NCBI GenBank assembly: GCA_020721325.1
Contig: DYNA01000005.1
Span: 1-59,178 of the forward strand
Source of the DNA: Paludibacter propionicigenes
Lineage (GTDB): Bacteria; Bacteroidota; Bacteroidia; Bacteroidales; JAIFNL01
Length of the DNA: 59,178 bases
Direction: 5' to 3'
Part shown: piece by piece, positions 44,668 to 53,640 of the stretch
Layout: each line of letters begins with the position of its first letter
Numbering within the stretch: position 1 is the stretch's first letter
Made by a program: the position numbers and the translations under genes
Notes under the pieces: generated by a model
Databases searched by the model: none
Told to the model about the DNA's origin: nothing
The model's input: only the letters and a program-made list of their open reading frames with translations

Positions 44668-46860
44668 ATGAATACAAAAATACTTTTAATAACTCCACCT
44701 TATACTCAGCTCAATACGCCTTATCCGGCAACGGCTTATTTAAAAGGTTTTTTAAATACTCAAAATATAATTTCCAGACAATCCGATTTGGGAATGGAAA
44801 CCATTTTGAAAATTTTTTGTAAAGAAAACATAAAAAAAATATTTGAGCAAGGAAATCAAAAAAATACAAATCTTTCGCTCAATGCCCAAAGAATATTGGC
44901 TTTGCAGAATAAATACCTACAAACGATAGAACCTGTAATTGATTTTTTACAAAATAAAAACCCAAATATAGCTTATTTAATTCTCAACGAAGAATATTTG
45001 CCCGAAGCCTCTCGTTTTGAGCAACTTGAAGAAACGGAAAGCCTATTCGGAACAATGGGCATACACGACAAAGCGCGATATTTGGCAACTCTTTATCTCG
45101 AAGATTTATCCGATTTTATCATTGAAACCATCGAACCCGATTTTGGCTTTAGCCGATATGCCGAGCATTTGGGGCTTTCGGCAAATACGTTTGATTTATT
45201 GCAAGCTCGTTTAAATCAACCACTTGCTTTTACCGAAGAAATAATGATTGAATTACTCGATGAGAAAATTAAAGATTTTTCACCCACTTTAATCGGAATG
45301 AGCATTCCCTTTCCGGGAAATCTTTTGGGAGCTTTGCGTTGCGGGGAGTGGATTAAAAAGCATTATTCTCAAATAAAAATTGTTTTTGGAGGCGGATTTG
45401 TCAATACCGAATTGAGAGATTTAACCGATACAAAAATTTTTGATTACACCGATTTTATTACACTCGACGATGGCGAAATGCCTATTTTACAAATTATTAA
45501 ACACGTAGAAGGAAAAATTGAAAAAAATGAATTGGTACGAACTTTTGTTTTAGAAAACGGAAAAATATTTTTTTGTAATTCAAAAAAAACAGATATAAAA
45601 CAATCCGAAATCGGCACTCCCGATTATTCCGATTTTGAATTAAAAAAATTTCTTTCCGTCATCGAAATTGCCAATCCCATGCACCGATTGTGGAACGACG
45701 GACGTTGGAACAAACTCACTTTTGCACACGGCTGCTACTGGGCGCAGTGCAGTTTTTGCGACACCACACTCGATTACATCAAACGCTACGAACCCAACAC
45801 AGTGCAAATTTTGTGCGACCGTGTGGAAAAAATCATCGCGCAAACGGGCGAAAACGGTTTTCATTTTGTAGATGAAGCCGCTCCACCTTCGCTTATGCGG
45901 GCTTTTGCGCTCGAAGTGCTTAAAAGACAGCTCAATATCGTTTGGTGGACAAACGTGCGCTTTGAGCGAAATTTTACAGCCGATTTGTGCCAACTACTCA
46001 AACATTCGGGTTGTGTAGCCGTTTCGGGTGGTTTAGAAGTGGCTTCAGACAGAATTTTAAAATTGATAAACAAAGGGGTTGATATAGAACAAGTTGCAAA
46101 AGTAACTGAAAATTTTACTCGCGCCGGAATTATGGTTCATGCTTATTTAATGTACGGTTTTCCGAGCCAAACAGCTCAAGAAACCATCGACTCGCTCGAT
46201 GTGGTTCGACAACTTTTCAAAGCCGGAATTGTGCAATCGGCTTACTGGCACAAGTTTACAATGACCAAACACAGTGCAATCGGTCAAAATCCGTCCCAGT
46301 TTGGCGTTATAGCTTTAAAAAATGAAAATTCGCCCTTTGCCAACAACGATTTGCCCCACACCGACCCCAACGGTTGCAATCACGATTTATACTCCGAAGG
46401 CTTGCGCAAAGCTTTATTCAATTACATGCACGGCATCGGCTTCGATGTTCCCATTCACGTTTGGTTCGATTTTCAAACGCCGGTGAGTCAAATTCCAAAC
46501 CGTAGAATTGAAAAAGCTTTAAAAAACCAAAGCACTGAAAATGAAACAAATAAACGTATCGTTTGGCTCGGAAATCAACCCGTTTTGCGATTTTATACCA
46601 AACTGAAAAAAGGAAAACCCACCGAAATGGCTGAACTTGTCATTCACAACACCAAAGAAGATATTGTGCTGAATATCAACCAAAAAAATGCTCTTTTCAT
46701 AAAAAACTTGTTGGAAAAAACCTCCGTTTTTTTAAACGAAAAAATAACATTTCAAAACTTAAAAGAATTATTTGAACAAGATGATTTGGGTGAATTTGAA
46801 ATGTTTTGGGAAGGAATAGCAATGACTCGATTAAAAGAAGGTGGCTTGTTGCAACTTTAA
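44668..46860 (+). CDS. B12-binding-domain radical SAM protein
   Basis: About 730 residues from the ATG at 44668; an upstream in-frame TTG would add 11 residues. An N-terminal cobalamin-binding-like domain (ILLITPPYTQLNTPYPATAYLKG, with a long insert up to about 300) precedes a radical SAM domain. The cluster cysteines are Cys356, Cys361 and Cys364, spaced C-x4-C-x2-C, a variant of the canonical C-x3-C-x2-C. Members with this form are known among uncharacterised radical SAM proteins. A C-terminal extension (about 560-730) has no family I recognise. The reaction is unknown; methylation or rearrangement is typical for B12 radical SAM enzymes. Confidence 0.87.
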   Translation: MNTKILLITPPYTQLNTPYPATAYLKGFLNTQNIISRQSDLGMETILKIFCKENIKKIFEQGNQKNTNLSLNAQRILALQNKYLQTIEPVIDFLQNKNPNIAYLILNEEYLPEASRFEQLEETESLFGTMGIHDKARYLATLYLEDLSDFIIETIEPDFGFSRYAEHLGLSANTFDLLQARLNQPLAFTEEIMIELLDEKIKDFSPTLIGMSIPFPGNLLGALRCGEWIKKHYSQIKIVFGGGFVNTELRDLTDTKIFDYTDFITLDDGEMPILQIIKHVEGKIEKNELVRTFVLENGKIFFCNSKKTDIKQSEIGTPDYSDFELKKFLSVIEIANPMHRLWNDGRWNKLTFAHGCYWAQCSFCDTTLDYIKRYEPNTVQILCDRVEKIIAQTGENGFHFVDEAAPPSLMRAFALEVLKRQLNIVWWTNVRFERNFTADLCQLLKHSGCVAVSGGLEVASDRILKLINKGVDIEQVAKVTENFTRAGIMVHAYLMYGFPSQTAQETIDSLDVVRQLFKAGIVQSAYWHKFTMTKHSAIGQNPSQFGVIALKNENSPFANNDLPHTDPNGCNHDLYSEGLRKALFNYMHGIGFDVPIHVWFDFQTPVSQIPNRRIEKALKNQSTENETNKRIVWLGNQPVLRFYTKLKKGKPTEMAELVIHNTKEDIVLNINQKNALFIKNLLEKTSVFLNEKITFQNLKELFEQDDLGEFEMFWEGIAMTRLKEGGLLQL

Positions 46861-47205
46861 TCAATCAATTTGTAGTGAACTTAAATTCAATATGATACAA
46901 AAAAAACATTGAAATTTAAATTTCTTTAAAATCAATAACTCTTTGTAACATTTTGTTAATGAGTTATTTATACATAATCAAATGATTTTCATAAAAAAAA
47001 CAATTGATGTGCTAATTATCAATTAGTTAGCAATGGGTTTGCCTTTTAAAAAAAAACAAAAATAAATTTTAAAATCACTTTTAAAAAAAAAATAAAAAAA
47101 AAGTTGCATTCATTTTTTATTATTATTATTTTTGTGCTTTATTTAAACTAAATAAAAATAAGATTTTTTTTTACAAAAATAATTTTTACAAAAAAAATAT
47201 AAAAA
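46861..47205. other. AT-rich intergenic region before mrp
   Basis: 345 bases without a gene. The right part contains the mrp promoter (47104-47134). The remainder is A/T-rich; I see no defined structure in it. Confidence 0.5.
47104..47134 (+). promoter_or_regulatory. Promoter of mrp
   Basis: TTG at 47104-47106, a 20-nt spacer and TATTTTTG at 47127-47134 match the Bacteroidota consensus. The predicted start near 47140 gives a leader of about 65 nt. Confidence 0.65.
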
Positions 47206-48336
47206 ATGGCATTTAGTAAAGAACAAATATTAGAAGCCTTAAAACAAGTCAATTTTCCCGAAAAACAACAAGATATTGTAACGCTCAACATGGTGGAAAA
47301 TATCGAAATTTCGGACGAAAAGATAACATTTAGTCTTGTTTTTCCGCAGTTTAACAATCCGTTTAAAAAAACGATGAAAAAGGCTTGTAAAGAAGCCATA
47401 CACAGCCATTTAAGCACCGACATAGAAGTTGATGTTTTGGCTACTTCCAAAGTAAGCGTGGGACGAATAGATGCAAAGCCCGAAGATAAAAAAGTATTAC
47501 CCGGCGTAAAAAATATCATAGCCATTGCCTCCGGCAAGGGCGGCGTGGGTAAATCTACAATGGCTGTCAATTTGGCAATCGGTTTGGCAAAAACCGGTGC
47601 GCGCGTGGGTTTAATCGATGCCGATGTTTACGGTCCTTCGATGCCTAAAATGTTTGGAGTAGAAGGCGAACGTCCGGTTATCAAACGATTTGGCGACAAA
47701 GATTTTATCGAACCCATTGAAAAATACGGAGTTAAAATGCTTTCGATAGGCTTTTTTGTAAAACCCGAAGACGCTTTGATTTGGCGCGGTGCAATGGCTA
47801 CAAGTGCTTTAAATCAGCTTATTAGCGAAGGTTTTTGGGGCGAACTCGATTACATGCTCATCGACCTTCCTCCCGGAACGGGCGACATTCATTTAACTAT
47901 GGTTCAGGCAGTTCCGGTAACAGGAGCCGTTATTGTAAGCACGCCGCAAGATGTAGCCGTAGCCGATGCCATAAAAGGGATTAGTATGTTCAGAGCCAAC
48001 AAGATAGAAGTTCCAATTTTGGGATTGATTGAAAACATGGCTTGGTTTACACCCGAAGAATTGCCGTTGAGTAAATACTATATTTTTGGCAAAAATGGTG
48101 TAAAAGATTTGGCTTTCCGATATGATTTGCCGCTTTTGGGACAAATTCCTTTGGTACAAAGCATTAGAGAAGGCTCGGACGATGGAAAACCTGCCATTTT
48201 GTCGCAAAGCATTATTGCCGAAGAATTTGAAAAACTAACTGAAAATCTTATTCAGCACATTGAAGAGCGAAATTCTAAATTAGCTCCTACGAAAATAGTG
48301 GAAATAACCAATACAACAGGTTGCGGAACGCATTGA
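47206..48336 (+). CDS. mrp: Mrp/NBP35-family iron-sulfur carrier ATPase
   Basis: A 376-residue protein with an N-terminal MIP18/DUF59-like domain (about 1-90) and a deviant Walker A ATPase (GKGGVGKST, about 110-118), with DADVYGPSMPKMFG and DLPPGTGDIHL. It carries or inserts [4Fe-4S] clusters into target proteins. The C-terminus ends in a single Cys before THR-like residues (TTGCGTH). The next gene is NifU-like and starts 29 nt after the stop, so the pair forms an iron-sulfur maturation unit, fitting the radical SAM proteins nearby. Confidence 0.93.
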   Translation: MAFSKEQILEALKQVNFPEKQQDIVTLNMVENIEISDEKITFSLVFPQFNNPFKKTMKKACKEAIHSHLSTDIEVDVLATSKVSVGRIDAKPEDKKVLPGVKNIIAIASGKGGVGKSTMAVNLAIGLAKTGARVGLIDADVYGPSMPKMFGVEGERPVIKRFGDKDFIEPIEKYGVKMLSIGFFVKPEDALIWRGAMATSALNQLISEGFWGELDYMLIDLPPGTGDIHLTMVQAVPVTGAVIVSTPQDVAVADAIKGISMFRANKIEVPILGLIENMAWFTPEELPLSKYYIFGKNGVKDLAFRYDLPLLGQIPLVQSIREGSDDGKPAILSQSIIAEEFEKLTENLIQHIEERNSKLAPTKIVEITNTTGCGTH

Positions 48337-48365
48337 TAACCAATAGATTATATTTTTTTTATAAA

Positions 48366-48605
48366 ATGGAAAACAAACAAGAAATTTACAGAAAAGTAAA
48401 TGTTATCCTCGAACAAATTCGACCTTATTTGCAAGCTGACGGAGGCGATATTAGTTTGGTTGAAATTAACGATAACATGGAGGTTCGTGTTGAATTGTTG
48501 GGTGCTTGCAACGGTTGTCCGCACAAAACCCAAACCATTCATGCAGGAGTTGAGCGCACTTTGAAAACGTATGTGCCTGAAATTTCTCGCGTTGTAGAAG
48601 CTTAA
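48366..48605 (+). CDS. NifU-like iron-sulfur scaffold protein
   Basis: A 79-residue NifU C-terminal-type domain from the ATG at 48366. An in-frame earlier start would overlap the end of mrp and add residues that do not fit the family. The cluster-binding motif is CNGC (GACNGCPHKTQT). Flanking blocks VNVILEQIRPYLQADGGDISLVEI are typical. It binds a transient cluster and passes it to apo-proteins. It is downstream of mrp in the same direction. Confidence 0.93.
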   Translation: MENKQEIYRKVNVILEQIRPYLQADGGDISLVEINDNMEVRVELLGACNGCPHKTQTIHAGVERTLKTYVPEISRVVEA

Positions 48606-48725
48606 TTCTTTGAATAAAAAGTTCTTTGGTTAAATAGTTAAATAATTTTTGTATCGTTTTCAAAAATTTGTTATAAATTTGTTGTTTAAAATCTTTTATA
48701 AATATTTTTATAATAAAAAAAAATT

Positions 48726-48752
48726 AACAATTTAACCATAGAACAATTTAAT
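48726..48752. repeat. Short repeat upstream of the ftsB-like gene
   Basis: Two copies of ACAATTTAA (48728 and 48743 regions), about 15 nt apart, immediately before the start codon. Similar to the repeats before gltX and the radical SAM gene. Confidence 0.45.
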
Positions 48753-48753
48753 A

Positions 48754-49065
48754 ATGAAGATAATAACAAATTTTTTTAATAAATATAGCTATCTAAAAAA
48801 TAAATTTTTGATAGTAACCGTTTTCTTTGTTTTTTGGATACTTATTTTTGATGAAAACAGTCTGATTAGCCAAATAAGCAGTAAAAAACGATTGAAAAAA
48901 CTCAAAGCCGACAAAGAATTTTATTTAGAACGCATCAAAACCGATTCCATTCGTTTAGATGAACTCAAACGGAATAAAAAAAGCTTAGAACGCTTTGCCA
49001 GAGAGAATTACTACATGAAAAATCCCGATGAAGATGTTTATGTAGTTGTAGAAAAAGAAGAATAA
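48754..49065 (+). CDS. Septum formation initiator protein (FtsB/DivIC-like)
   Basis: A 103-residue bitopic membrane protein. One membrane helix (about 17-34), then a coiled coil (about 42-80, ISSKKRLKKLKADKEFYLERI) and the typical ending with LERFARENYYMKNPDEDVYVV. It belongs to the FtsB/DivIC family that joins FtsL and FtsQ in the division complex. miaA follows 58 nt later. Confidence 0.9.
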   Translation: MKIITNFFNKYSYLKNKFLIVTVFFVFWILIFDENSLISQISSKKRLKKLKADKEFYLERIKTDSIRLDELKRNKKSLERFARENYYMKNPDEDVYVVVEKEE

Positions 49066-49123
49066 AGTAAACATAAAAAAAATTCTTTTCTTGATAAAAA
49101 AAGCCAAAAAATTTTAAAATATT

Positions 49124-50050
49124 TTGAACTGTTTAATTGTCATTTTAGGACCTACCGGAATTGGAAAAACAGCTCTTTCGGTAGAAATAGCACAGCATTT
49201 GAACTGCGAAATTATTTCGGCAGATTCGCGACAGATTTATAAAGAATTGCGAATAGGCACTGCCGTACCCGAACCCAATGAATTACAAGCAGTTAAGCAC
49301 CATTTTATAGGCAACAAGTCCATTTTCGATTATTACAATGCCAGCCTTTTTGAAGAAGAAGTTTTAGAAACCATTGAAGTTTTACACAAAGAAAATCCGT
49401 ACATACTTTTAACCGGAGGGTCGGGAATGTACATAGACGCCGTAGTGAAAGGGATTGATTATCTGCCAACTATAGATATGGAGTTGAGAAATGATTTATT
49501 AGAAAAATTTAAAGAATCTGGTATTGATTACCTTCGCCGCCAGTTGAAACTCATCGACCCGGATTATTACAAAATAGTTGATTTGAAAAACCCCAAACGA
49601 ATGCTTAAAGGCTTGGAAGTTACGTTACAAACCGGCATTCCATACTCAAAATTTCGGTTGAACCAAAAAAAAACACGCCCTTTTAGAATTATTCAAATCG
49701 GGTTGGAAATGAATAGAGAAGCTCTTTATCAGCGCATTGAAACGCGAGTGGATAAAATGGTAGCCGATGGTTTAGTGGAAGAAGCGCGTCAGTTTTATGA
49801 ACATAAAAATCTAAATTCTTTAAATACAGTAGGTTACAAAGAATTATTTGCCCATTTCGACGGCGAGTATTCGCTCGAAAAAGCCATAGAACTTATTAAA
49901 AGAAATTCGCGGCATTACGCCAAAAGACAACTTTCGTGGTTCAAACGCGATGAGTCAATTACATGGTTCGAACCTACTGAAAAAGAGAAAATTATAAAAT
50001 ACATTACCTCGCAAATTGCAGAAAAAACACTTGAAACAAATTTTATTTAA
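49124..50050 (+). CDS. miaA: tRNA dimethylallyltransferase
   Basis: Adds a dimethylallyl group to A37 of tRNAs that read UNN codons. The 308-residue chain has a P-loop (GPTGIGKTAL, 8-17), ISADSRQIYKEL, the DPDYYKI region and NTVGYKELFAHFDGEYSLEKAIE. The start is TTG at 49124; no ATG fits before the P-loop. It is downstream of the ftsB-like gene and 69 nt before ppx. Confidence 0.95.
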   Translation: MNCLIVILGPTGIGKTALSVEIAQHLNCEIISADSRQIYKELRIGTAVPEPNELQAVKHHFIGNKSIFDYYNASLFEEEVLETIEVLHKENPYILLTGGSGMYIDAVVKGIDYLPTIDMELRNDLLEKFKESGIDYLRRQLKLIDPDYYKIVDLKNPKRMLKGLEVTLQTGIPYSKFRLNQKKTRPFRIIQIGLEMNREALYQRIETRVDKMVADGLVEEARQFYEHKNLNSLNTVGYKELFAHFDGEYSLEKAIELIKRNSRHYAKRQLSWFKRDESITWFEPTEKEKIIKYITSQIAEKTLETNFI

Positions 50051-50119
50051 TCAATAAATATTAAGAATATCAAATAAATAACTTTGTAAAACGAAGTTAT
50101 TTTTTTAATGTAAAAAAAA

Positions 50120-51046
50120 ATGAAAAAAGAAAGAATTGAAAGCATGGAGGTCTTGCGCTTTGCGGGAATCGACATTGGAACAAATGCTGTTAGACTTCTG
50201 ATAATGAATATAATGCAAGATGGAGAAGAGTTTGTAAAATCAAAAGCTACATTTATTCGTATTCCGTTGCGCTTAGGTTTCGATGCCTTTAAAAAAGGGA
50301 AAATTGGCAAGAAAAAAGCCAAAGAATTAATTAAATCCATGAAGGCTTTCAAACAAATTATGACAGTTTACAAAGTAAGAGCTTTCAGAGCTTGCGCCAC
50401 TTCTGCCATGCGTGAAGCCTCCAACGGAGAACAAATTATTAAAAAAGTTTTCGAGCAAACCGGAATTAAAATAAATCTGATTTCGGGAATAGAAGAAGCT
50501 CGAATTATTTACGGCATCGGCAGTCATACAAAATCGGAAAAAGACCAAAAATTTTTATCTGCCGATTTAGGTGGCGGAAGTTTGGAATTGACCCTTTTTT
50601 CGAATAAAAAAATTATTGCATCGGACTCTTTTAAAATAGGAACAGTCAGATATTTAAACAATTCAGTAGATGAAACCGAACGCCAGAAATTTAAACTCTG
50701 GCTCTCGGAGTTGATTGCAAAACATGGCGTGCCTGCTATCATTGGTTCAGGTGGTAACATAAACAAAATGAGCAAGATAGCTCAAGTAAAGCCCGATGAA
50801 AATCTCAAACGCGAACACATACTCGAAATTTTTAATCTGCTTGAACCGCTTTCCATCAAAGAGCGTATCAAAGCATATCAAATTAACCCCGACCGTGCCG
50901 ATGTAATTGTTCCGGCTGCACAAGTTTTTATCGAATTAATGAACATTACCGGTGCGGAGGAAGTTATTGTTCCAAAAATTGGACTTGCAGATGGAATTAT
51001 CAATCAATTGCACGAAAAATATTTAGCCAAACATAAGAATAAATAA
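50120..51046 (+). CDS. Exopolyphosphatase / pppGpp phosphatase family protein
   Basis: A 308-residue Ppx/GppA protein of the short form. The actin-like phosphate-binding loops are GIDIGTNAVRLLI (about 18-30) and ADLGGGSLEL (about 150-159), with IGSGGNINKM near 212. It hydrolyses polyphosphate or pppGpp; the short form does not allow the two to be told apart. Cotranscription with miaA is possible. Confidence 0.92.
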   Translation: MKKERIESMEVLRFAGIDIGTNAVRLLIMNIMQDGEEFVKSKATFIRIPLRLGFDAFKKGKIGKKKAKELIKSMKAFKQIMTVYKVRAFRACATSAMREASNGEQIIKKVFEQTGIKINLISGIEEARIIYGIGSHTKSEKDQKFLSADLGGGSLELTLFSNKKIIASDSFKIGTVRYLNNSVDETERQKFKLWLSELIAKHGVPAIIGSGGNINKMSKIAQVKPDENLKREHILEIFNLLEPLSIKERIKAYQINPDRADVIVPAAQVFIELMNITGAEEVIVPKIGLADGIINQLHEKYLAKHKNK

Positions 51047-51271
51047 TTGAAAATCACTCTTTTTTAATATTGAAAATCCAATTTTTAATAATCAATTATT
51101 TTAAAATATTTATTTCCATAACGGAAAATTTTCTAAAATAATCGTTTGAAGTTTTGTACCAAATTTCTTTTTTTTAAGAATTTTTTTACAAAAAAAAATC
51201 AAAATTTTATTAAATTAAAAATATGAAAATCAATGATTTGAAATTTTTCAAAATGAAAAAAGCATCAATTA

Positions 51272-51302
51272 TTGTTTTTCAACAAAGAAAAATGTATTTT
51301 TG
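51272..51302 (+). promoter_or_regulatory. Promoter of fabD
   Basis: TTG at 51272-51274, a 20-nt spacer and TATTTTTG at 51295-51302, a full match to the Bacteroidota consensus. The start codon is at 51335, so the leader is short (about 25-30 nt). Confidence 0.7.
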
Positions 51303-51334
51303 CAAAAAAAATTAAAAAAAATAAATAAACAGTA

Positions 51335-52213
51335 ATGAAAGCATATATTTTTCCCGGACAGGGAGCGCAATTTACGGGTATGGGCAAAGATTTGTATGAA
51401 AAATCGGCTCAAGCCAAAGAAATGTTTGAAAAAGCCAATGAAATTTTAGGCTTCAGAATAACCGACATTATGTTTGAAGGTTCTGCCGAAGAACTTAAAC
51501 AAACAAAAGTAACTCAACCGGCAATTTTTTTACATTCGGTTATTCTCACTAAAACTTTGGGCGAAACATTTGAACCAGAGATGGTTGCAGGACATTCATT
51601 GGGTGAGTTTTCGGCTTTGGTAACCGCCGGCGCATTGTCGTTTGAAGATGGTTTGAAATTGGTTTCAAAACGCGCCTTAGCCATGCAAAAAGCTTGCGAA
51701 GTTGAACCATCGACTATGGCTGCCATTTTGGGCATGGAAGATGCTCAGGTTGAGGCTATTTGCGCCGAAATAGACGAAATTGTAGTTCCGGCAAATTACA
51801 ACAGCCCCGGACAATTAGTTATTTCGGGTTCGGTAGCCGGAATTGACATGGCAATAGAAAAATTGCAAGCTGCCGGTGCTAAGCGAGCAATGAAATTGCC
51901 TGTTGGCGGTGCTTTCCACTCTCCTTTGATGCAACCAGCCGCCGCCGAACTCAAAGAAGCCATCGATAATACCGTTTTCTCTAAGCCAGTTTGTCCTATT
52001 TTTCAAAACGTTGATGCTCAGCCAACTACTGACCCAAGCGAAATAAAAGAAAAACTTATTCAGCAACTTACAGCATCGGTTCGTTGGACGCAAACCGTTG
52101 AAAACATGATAGCTGCCGGTGCAACTTCATTTACAGAAATTGGACCCGGAAATGTTCTTCAGGGTTTAGTGAAAAAAGTAGATAGAAAAATGCAAACAAA
52201 TGGTTTTCAATAA
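51335..52213 (+). CDS. fabD: Malonyl-CoA:ACP transacylase
   Basis: Loads malonyl groups onto acyl carrier protein for fatty-acid synthesis. The 292-residue protein has FPGQGAQFTGMGKDL at its start (oxyanion), the nucleophile Ser in GHSLGEFSAL (about 86-95), and a catalytic His in AFHSPLM (about 194). All are intact. It has its own promoter and is followed by an inverted repeat. Confidence 0.96.
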   Translation: MKAYIFPGQGAQFTGMGKDLYEKSAQAKEMFEKANEILGFRITDIMFEGSAEELKQTKVTQPAIFLHSVILTKTLGETFEPEMVAGHSLGEFSALVTAGALSFEDGLKLVSKRALAMQKACEVEPSTMAAILGMEDAQVEAICAEIDEIVVPANYNSPGQLVISGSVAGIDMAIEKLQAAGAKRAMKLPVGGAFHSPLMQPAAAELKEAIDNTVFSKPVCPIFQNVDAQPTTDPSEIKEKLIQQLTASVRWTQTVENMIAAGATSFTEIGPGNVLQGLVKKVDRKMQTNGFQ

Positions 52214-52233
52214 ATTATATTTCCAGTAAAAAA

Positions 52234-52354
52234 TTTGAAAATATAGAAATTTGAAAATGTGAATTATCAAAAATACTTGTTTAAATATACAAATCAATTA
52301 AAATTCTTTGGGATTTTAGAAGCTATTAAATTTTCAAATTTCTACATTTTCATA
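52234..52354. repeat. Inverted pair of 25-nt repeats after fabD
   Basis: The element at 52234-52258 (containing TATAGAAATTTGAAAAT) is inverted, with about three mismatches, at 52330-52354. Each arm itself contains repeated TTTGAAAAT units of about 16 nt. The arms enclose 71 nt of A/T-rich sequence. It may be a terminator of fabD or a small palindromic element. Confidence 0.6.
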
Positions 52355-52394
52355 AAAACTTTTTTAACTTAACTTTTTAAAAAAATATACAAAA

Positions 52395-52712
52395 ATGATA
52401 ATAGTAACAACCGATTACATTACAGGACGCGAAATAGCTCAAACTCTGGGCATTGCACGCGGAAATACGGTACGCGCCCGCAATATAGGTCGCGATTTTC
52501 TTGCCGGATTAAAAAACATTATTGGTGGCGAAATTAGCGAATACTCCAAATTAATGGCACAATCGCGCGAGCAAGCTCTGCAAAGAATGCTCCAACATGC
52601 AGACGATATGGGTGCAGATGCCGTTGTCAATGTACGTTTTTTAACCGCCGAAGTGATGCAAGGTGTTGCAGAAATTTTGGCTTATGGCACTGCCGTAAAA
52701 TTAAAACCCTAA
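52395..52712 (+). CDS. YbjQ/UPF0145 family protein
   Basis: A 105-residue protein matching the YbjQ family from end to end (VTTDYITGREIAQTLGIARGNTVRARN, GEISEYSKLMAQSREQALQRM, MGADAVVNVRF). Older annotation calls it a heavy-metal-binding domain, but function is unproven. Family members form pentameric rings. It is encoded alone with a short spacer to the NUDIX gene. Confidence 0.93.
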   Translation: MIIVTTDYITGREIAQTLGIARGNTVRARNIGRDFLAGLKNIIGGEISEYSKLMAQSREQALQRMLQHADDMGADAVVNVRFLTAEVMQGVAEILAYGTAVKLKP

Positions 52713-52804
52713 TAAGTTTTAAGGTAAAAATTTTGCCACTTTCTTATTAAATAGGTTAGTGGCAATTTACTTGTTCTAACAAAAATATAATAATCAAGTA
52801 ATCA

Positions 52805-53242
52805 ATGGCTTACACTTATGAATATCCGCGTCCGGCTTTGGCAGCCGATTCGATAGTTTTCTTAAAACAGCAAAATGAAACTAAGGTTTTACTCATTCAG
52901 AGAAAAAATGAACCGTATAAAAATTTTTGGGCATTTCCGGGTGGCTTTGTAGAAATGGACGAAGAGATTGCTGATACTGCCAAAAGAGAATTGGAAGAAG
53001 AAACGGGCTTGAAAAATATTGATTTACAAGAGTTTAAAACAATCGGAACGGTTGGACGCGACCCGCGCGGACGAACGATTTCTGTTTTTTATGTAGGCTT
53101 TGCAACTGCCGAAAATTGTCAGGTTACAGCCCAAGATGATGCTGAAAATGTTAAATGGTTTTCAATCAATGAATTACCTAATTTGGCATTTGACCACAAT
53201 GAATTAATGAAATTAGCCATTGAAAAATACCTGAAAATTTAA
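52805..53242 (+). CDS. NUDIX hydrolase
   Basis: A 145-residue protein. The Nudix box starts at about 52 (GGFVEMDEEIADTAKREL followed by EEETGL) and is complete. The PRPALAADSIVFL start and RDPRGRTISVFYVG segment resemble ADP-ribose pyrophosphatase-like proteins and NudF-like forms in Bacteroidota. Substrate could be ADP-ribose or a dihydroneopterin triphosphate; the next gene, folB, starts 2 nt after its stop and makes the second option worth weighing. Confidence 0.88.
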   Translation: MAYTYEYPRPALAADSIVFLKQQNETKVLLIQRKNEPYKNFWAFPGGFVEMDEEIADTAKRELEEETGLKNIDLQEFKTIGTVGRDPRGRTISVFYVGFATAENCQVTAQDDAENVKWFSINELPNLAFDHNELMKLAIEKYLKI

Positions 53243-53244
53243 AA

Positions 53245-53616
53245 ATGAAAATGGGCATAATTGAAATAGAAGGCATGGAATTTTATGCTTTTCACGGGCA
53301 TTTTGAAGAAGAGCGAATTGTGGGAAACCATTTTTTTGTAGATTTAAAAATGGAAGTAGAAACCGAAAAAGCTTCTCAAACCGACAATTTAGAAGATGCC
53401 GTAAATTACCAAACAGCTTACAATCTGATAAAGAGCGAGATGCAAGAAAAATCGTATTTATTGGAGCATGTTGCACAGCGAATTTTGAACCGTTTATTTG
53501 AAAATTTGAATGGGTTAAGCTCTGCTTCTGTAAAAGTGCGCAAAATCAATCCGCCAATGGGCGGTGTGATTAAAAGCGTCAGTGTTACGCTTTCGCAAAA
53601 AGCTAATTTACAATAA
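53245..53616 (+). CDS. folB: Dihydroneopterin aldolase
   Basis: A folate-pathway enzyme that cleaves dihydroneopterin to a hydroxymethyl pterin and glycolaldehyde. The 123-residue protein has IEIEGMEFYAFHGHFEEER (start block), the conserved Tyr in DAVNYQTAYNLI, the LLEHVAQRIL block and the late Lys in VRKINPP. The gene sits 2 nt behind the NUDIX gene, in one operon. It converges on the THEP1 fusion gene with a 24-nt gap. Confidence 0.93.
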   Translation: MKMGIIEIEGMEFYAFHGHFEEERIVGNHFFVDLKMEVETEKASQTDNLEDAVNYQTAYNLIKSEMQEKSYLLEHVAQRILNRLFENLNGLSSASVKVRKINPPMGGVIKSVSVTLSQKANLQ

Positions 53617-53640
53617 TTTATGAAGTTTAATATTCGTGTT

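Noticed and set aside
48321-48366. Earlier start of the NifU-like gene overlapping mrp
   Set aside because: The added residues do not belong to the family and the ATG at 48366 begins the usual sequence.
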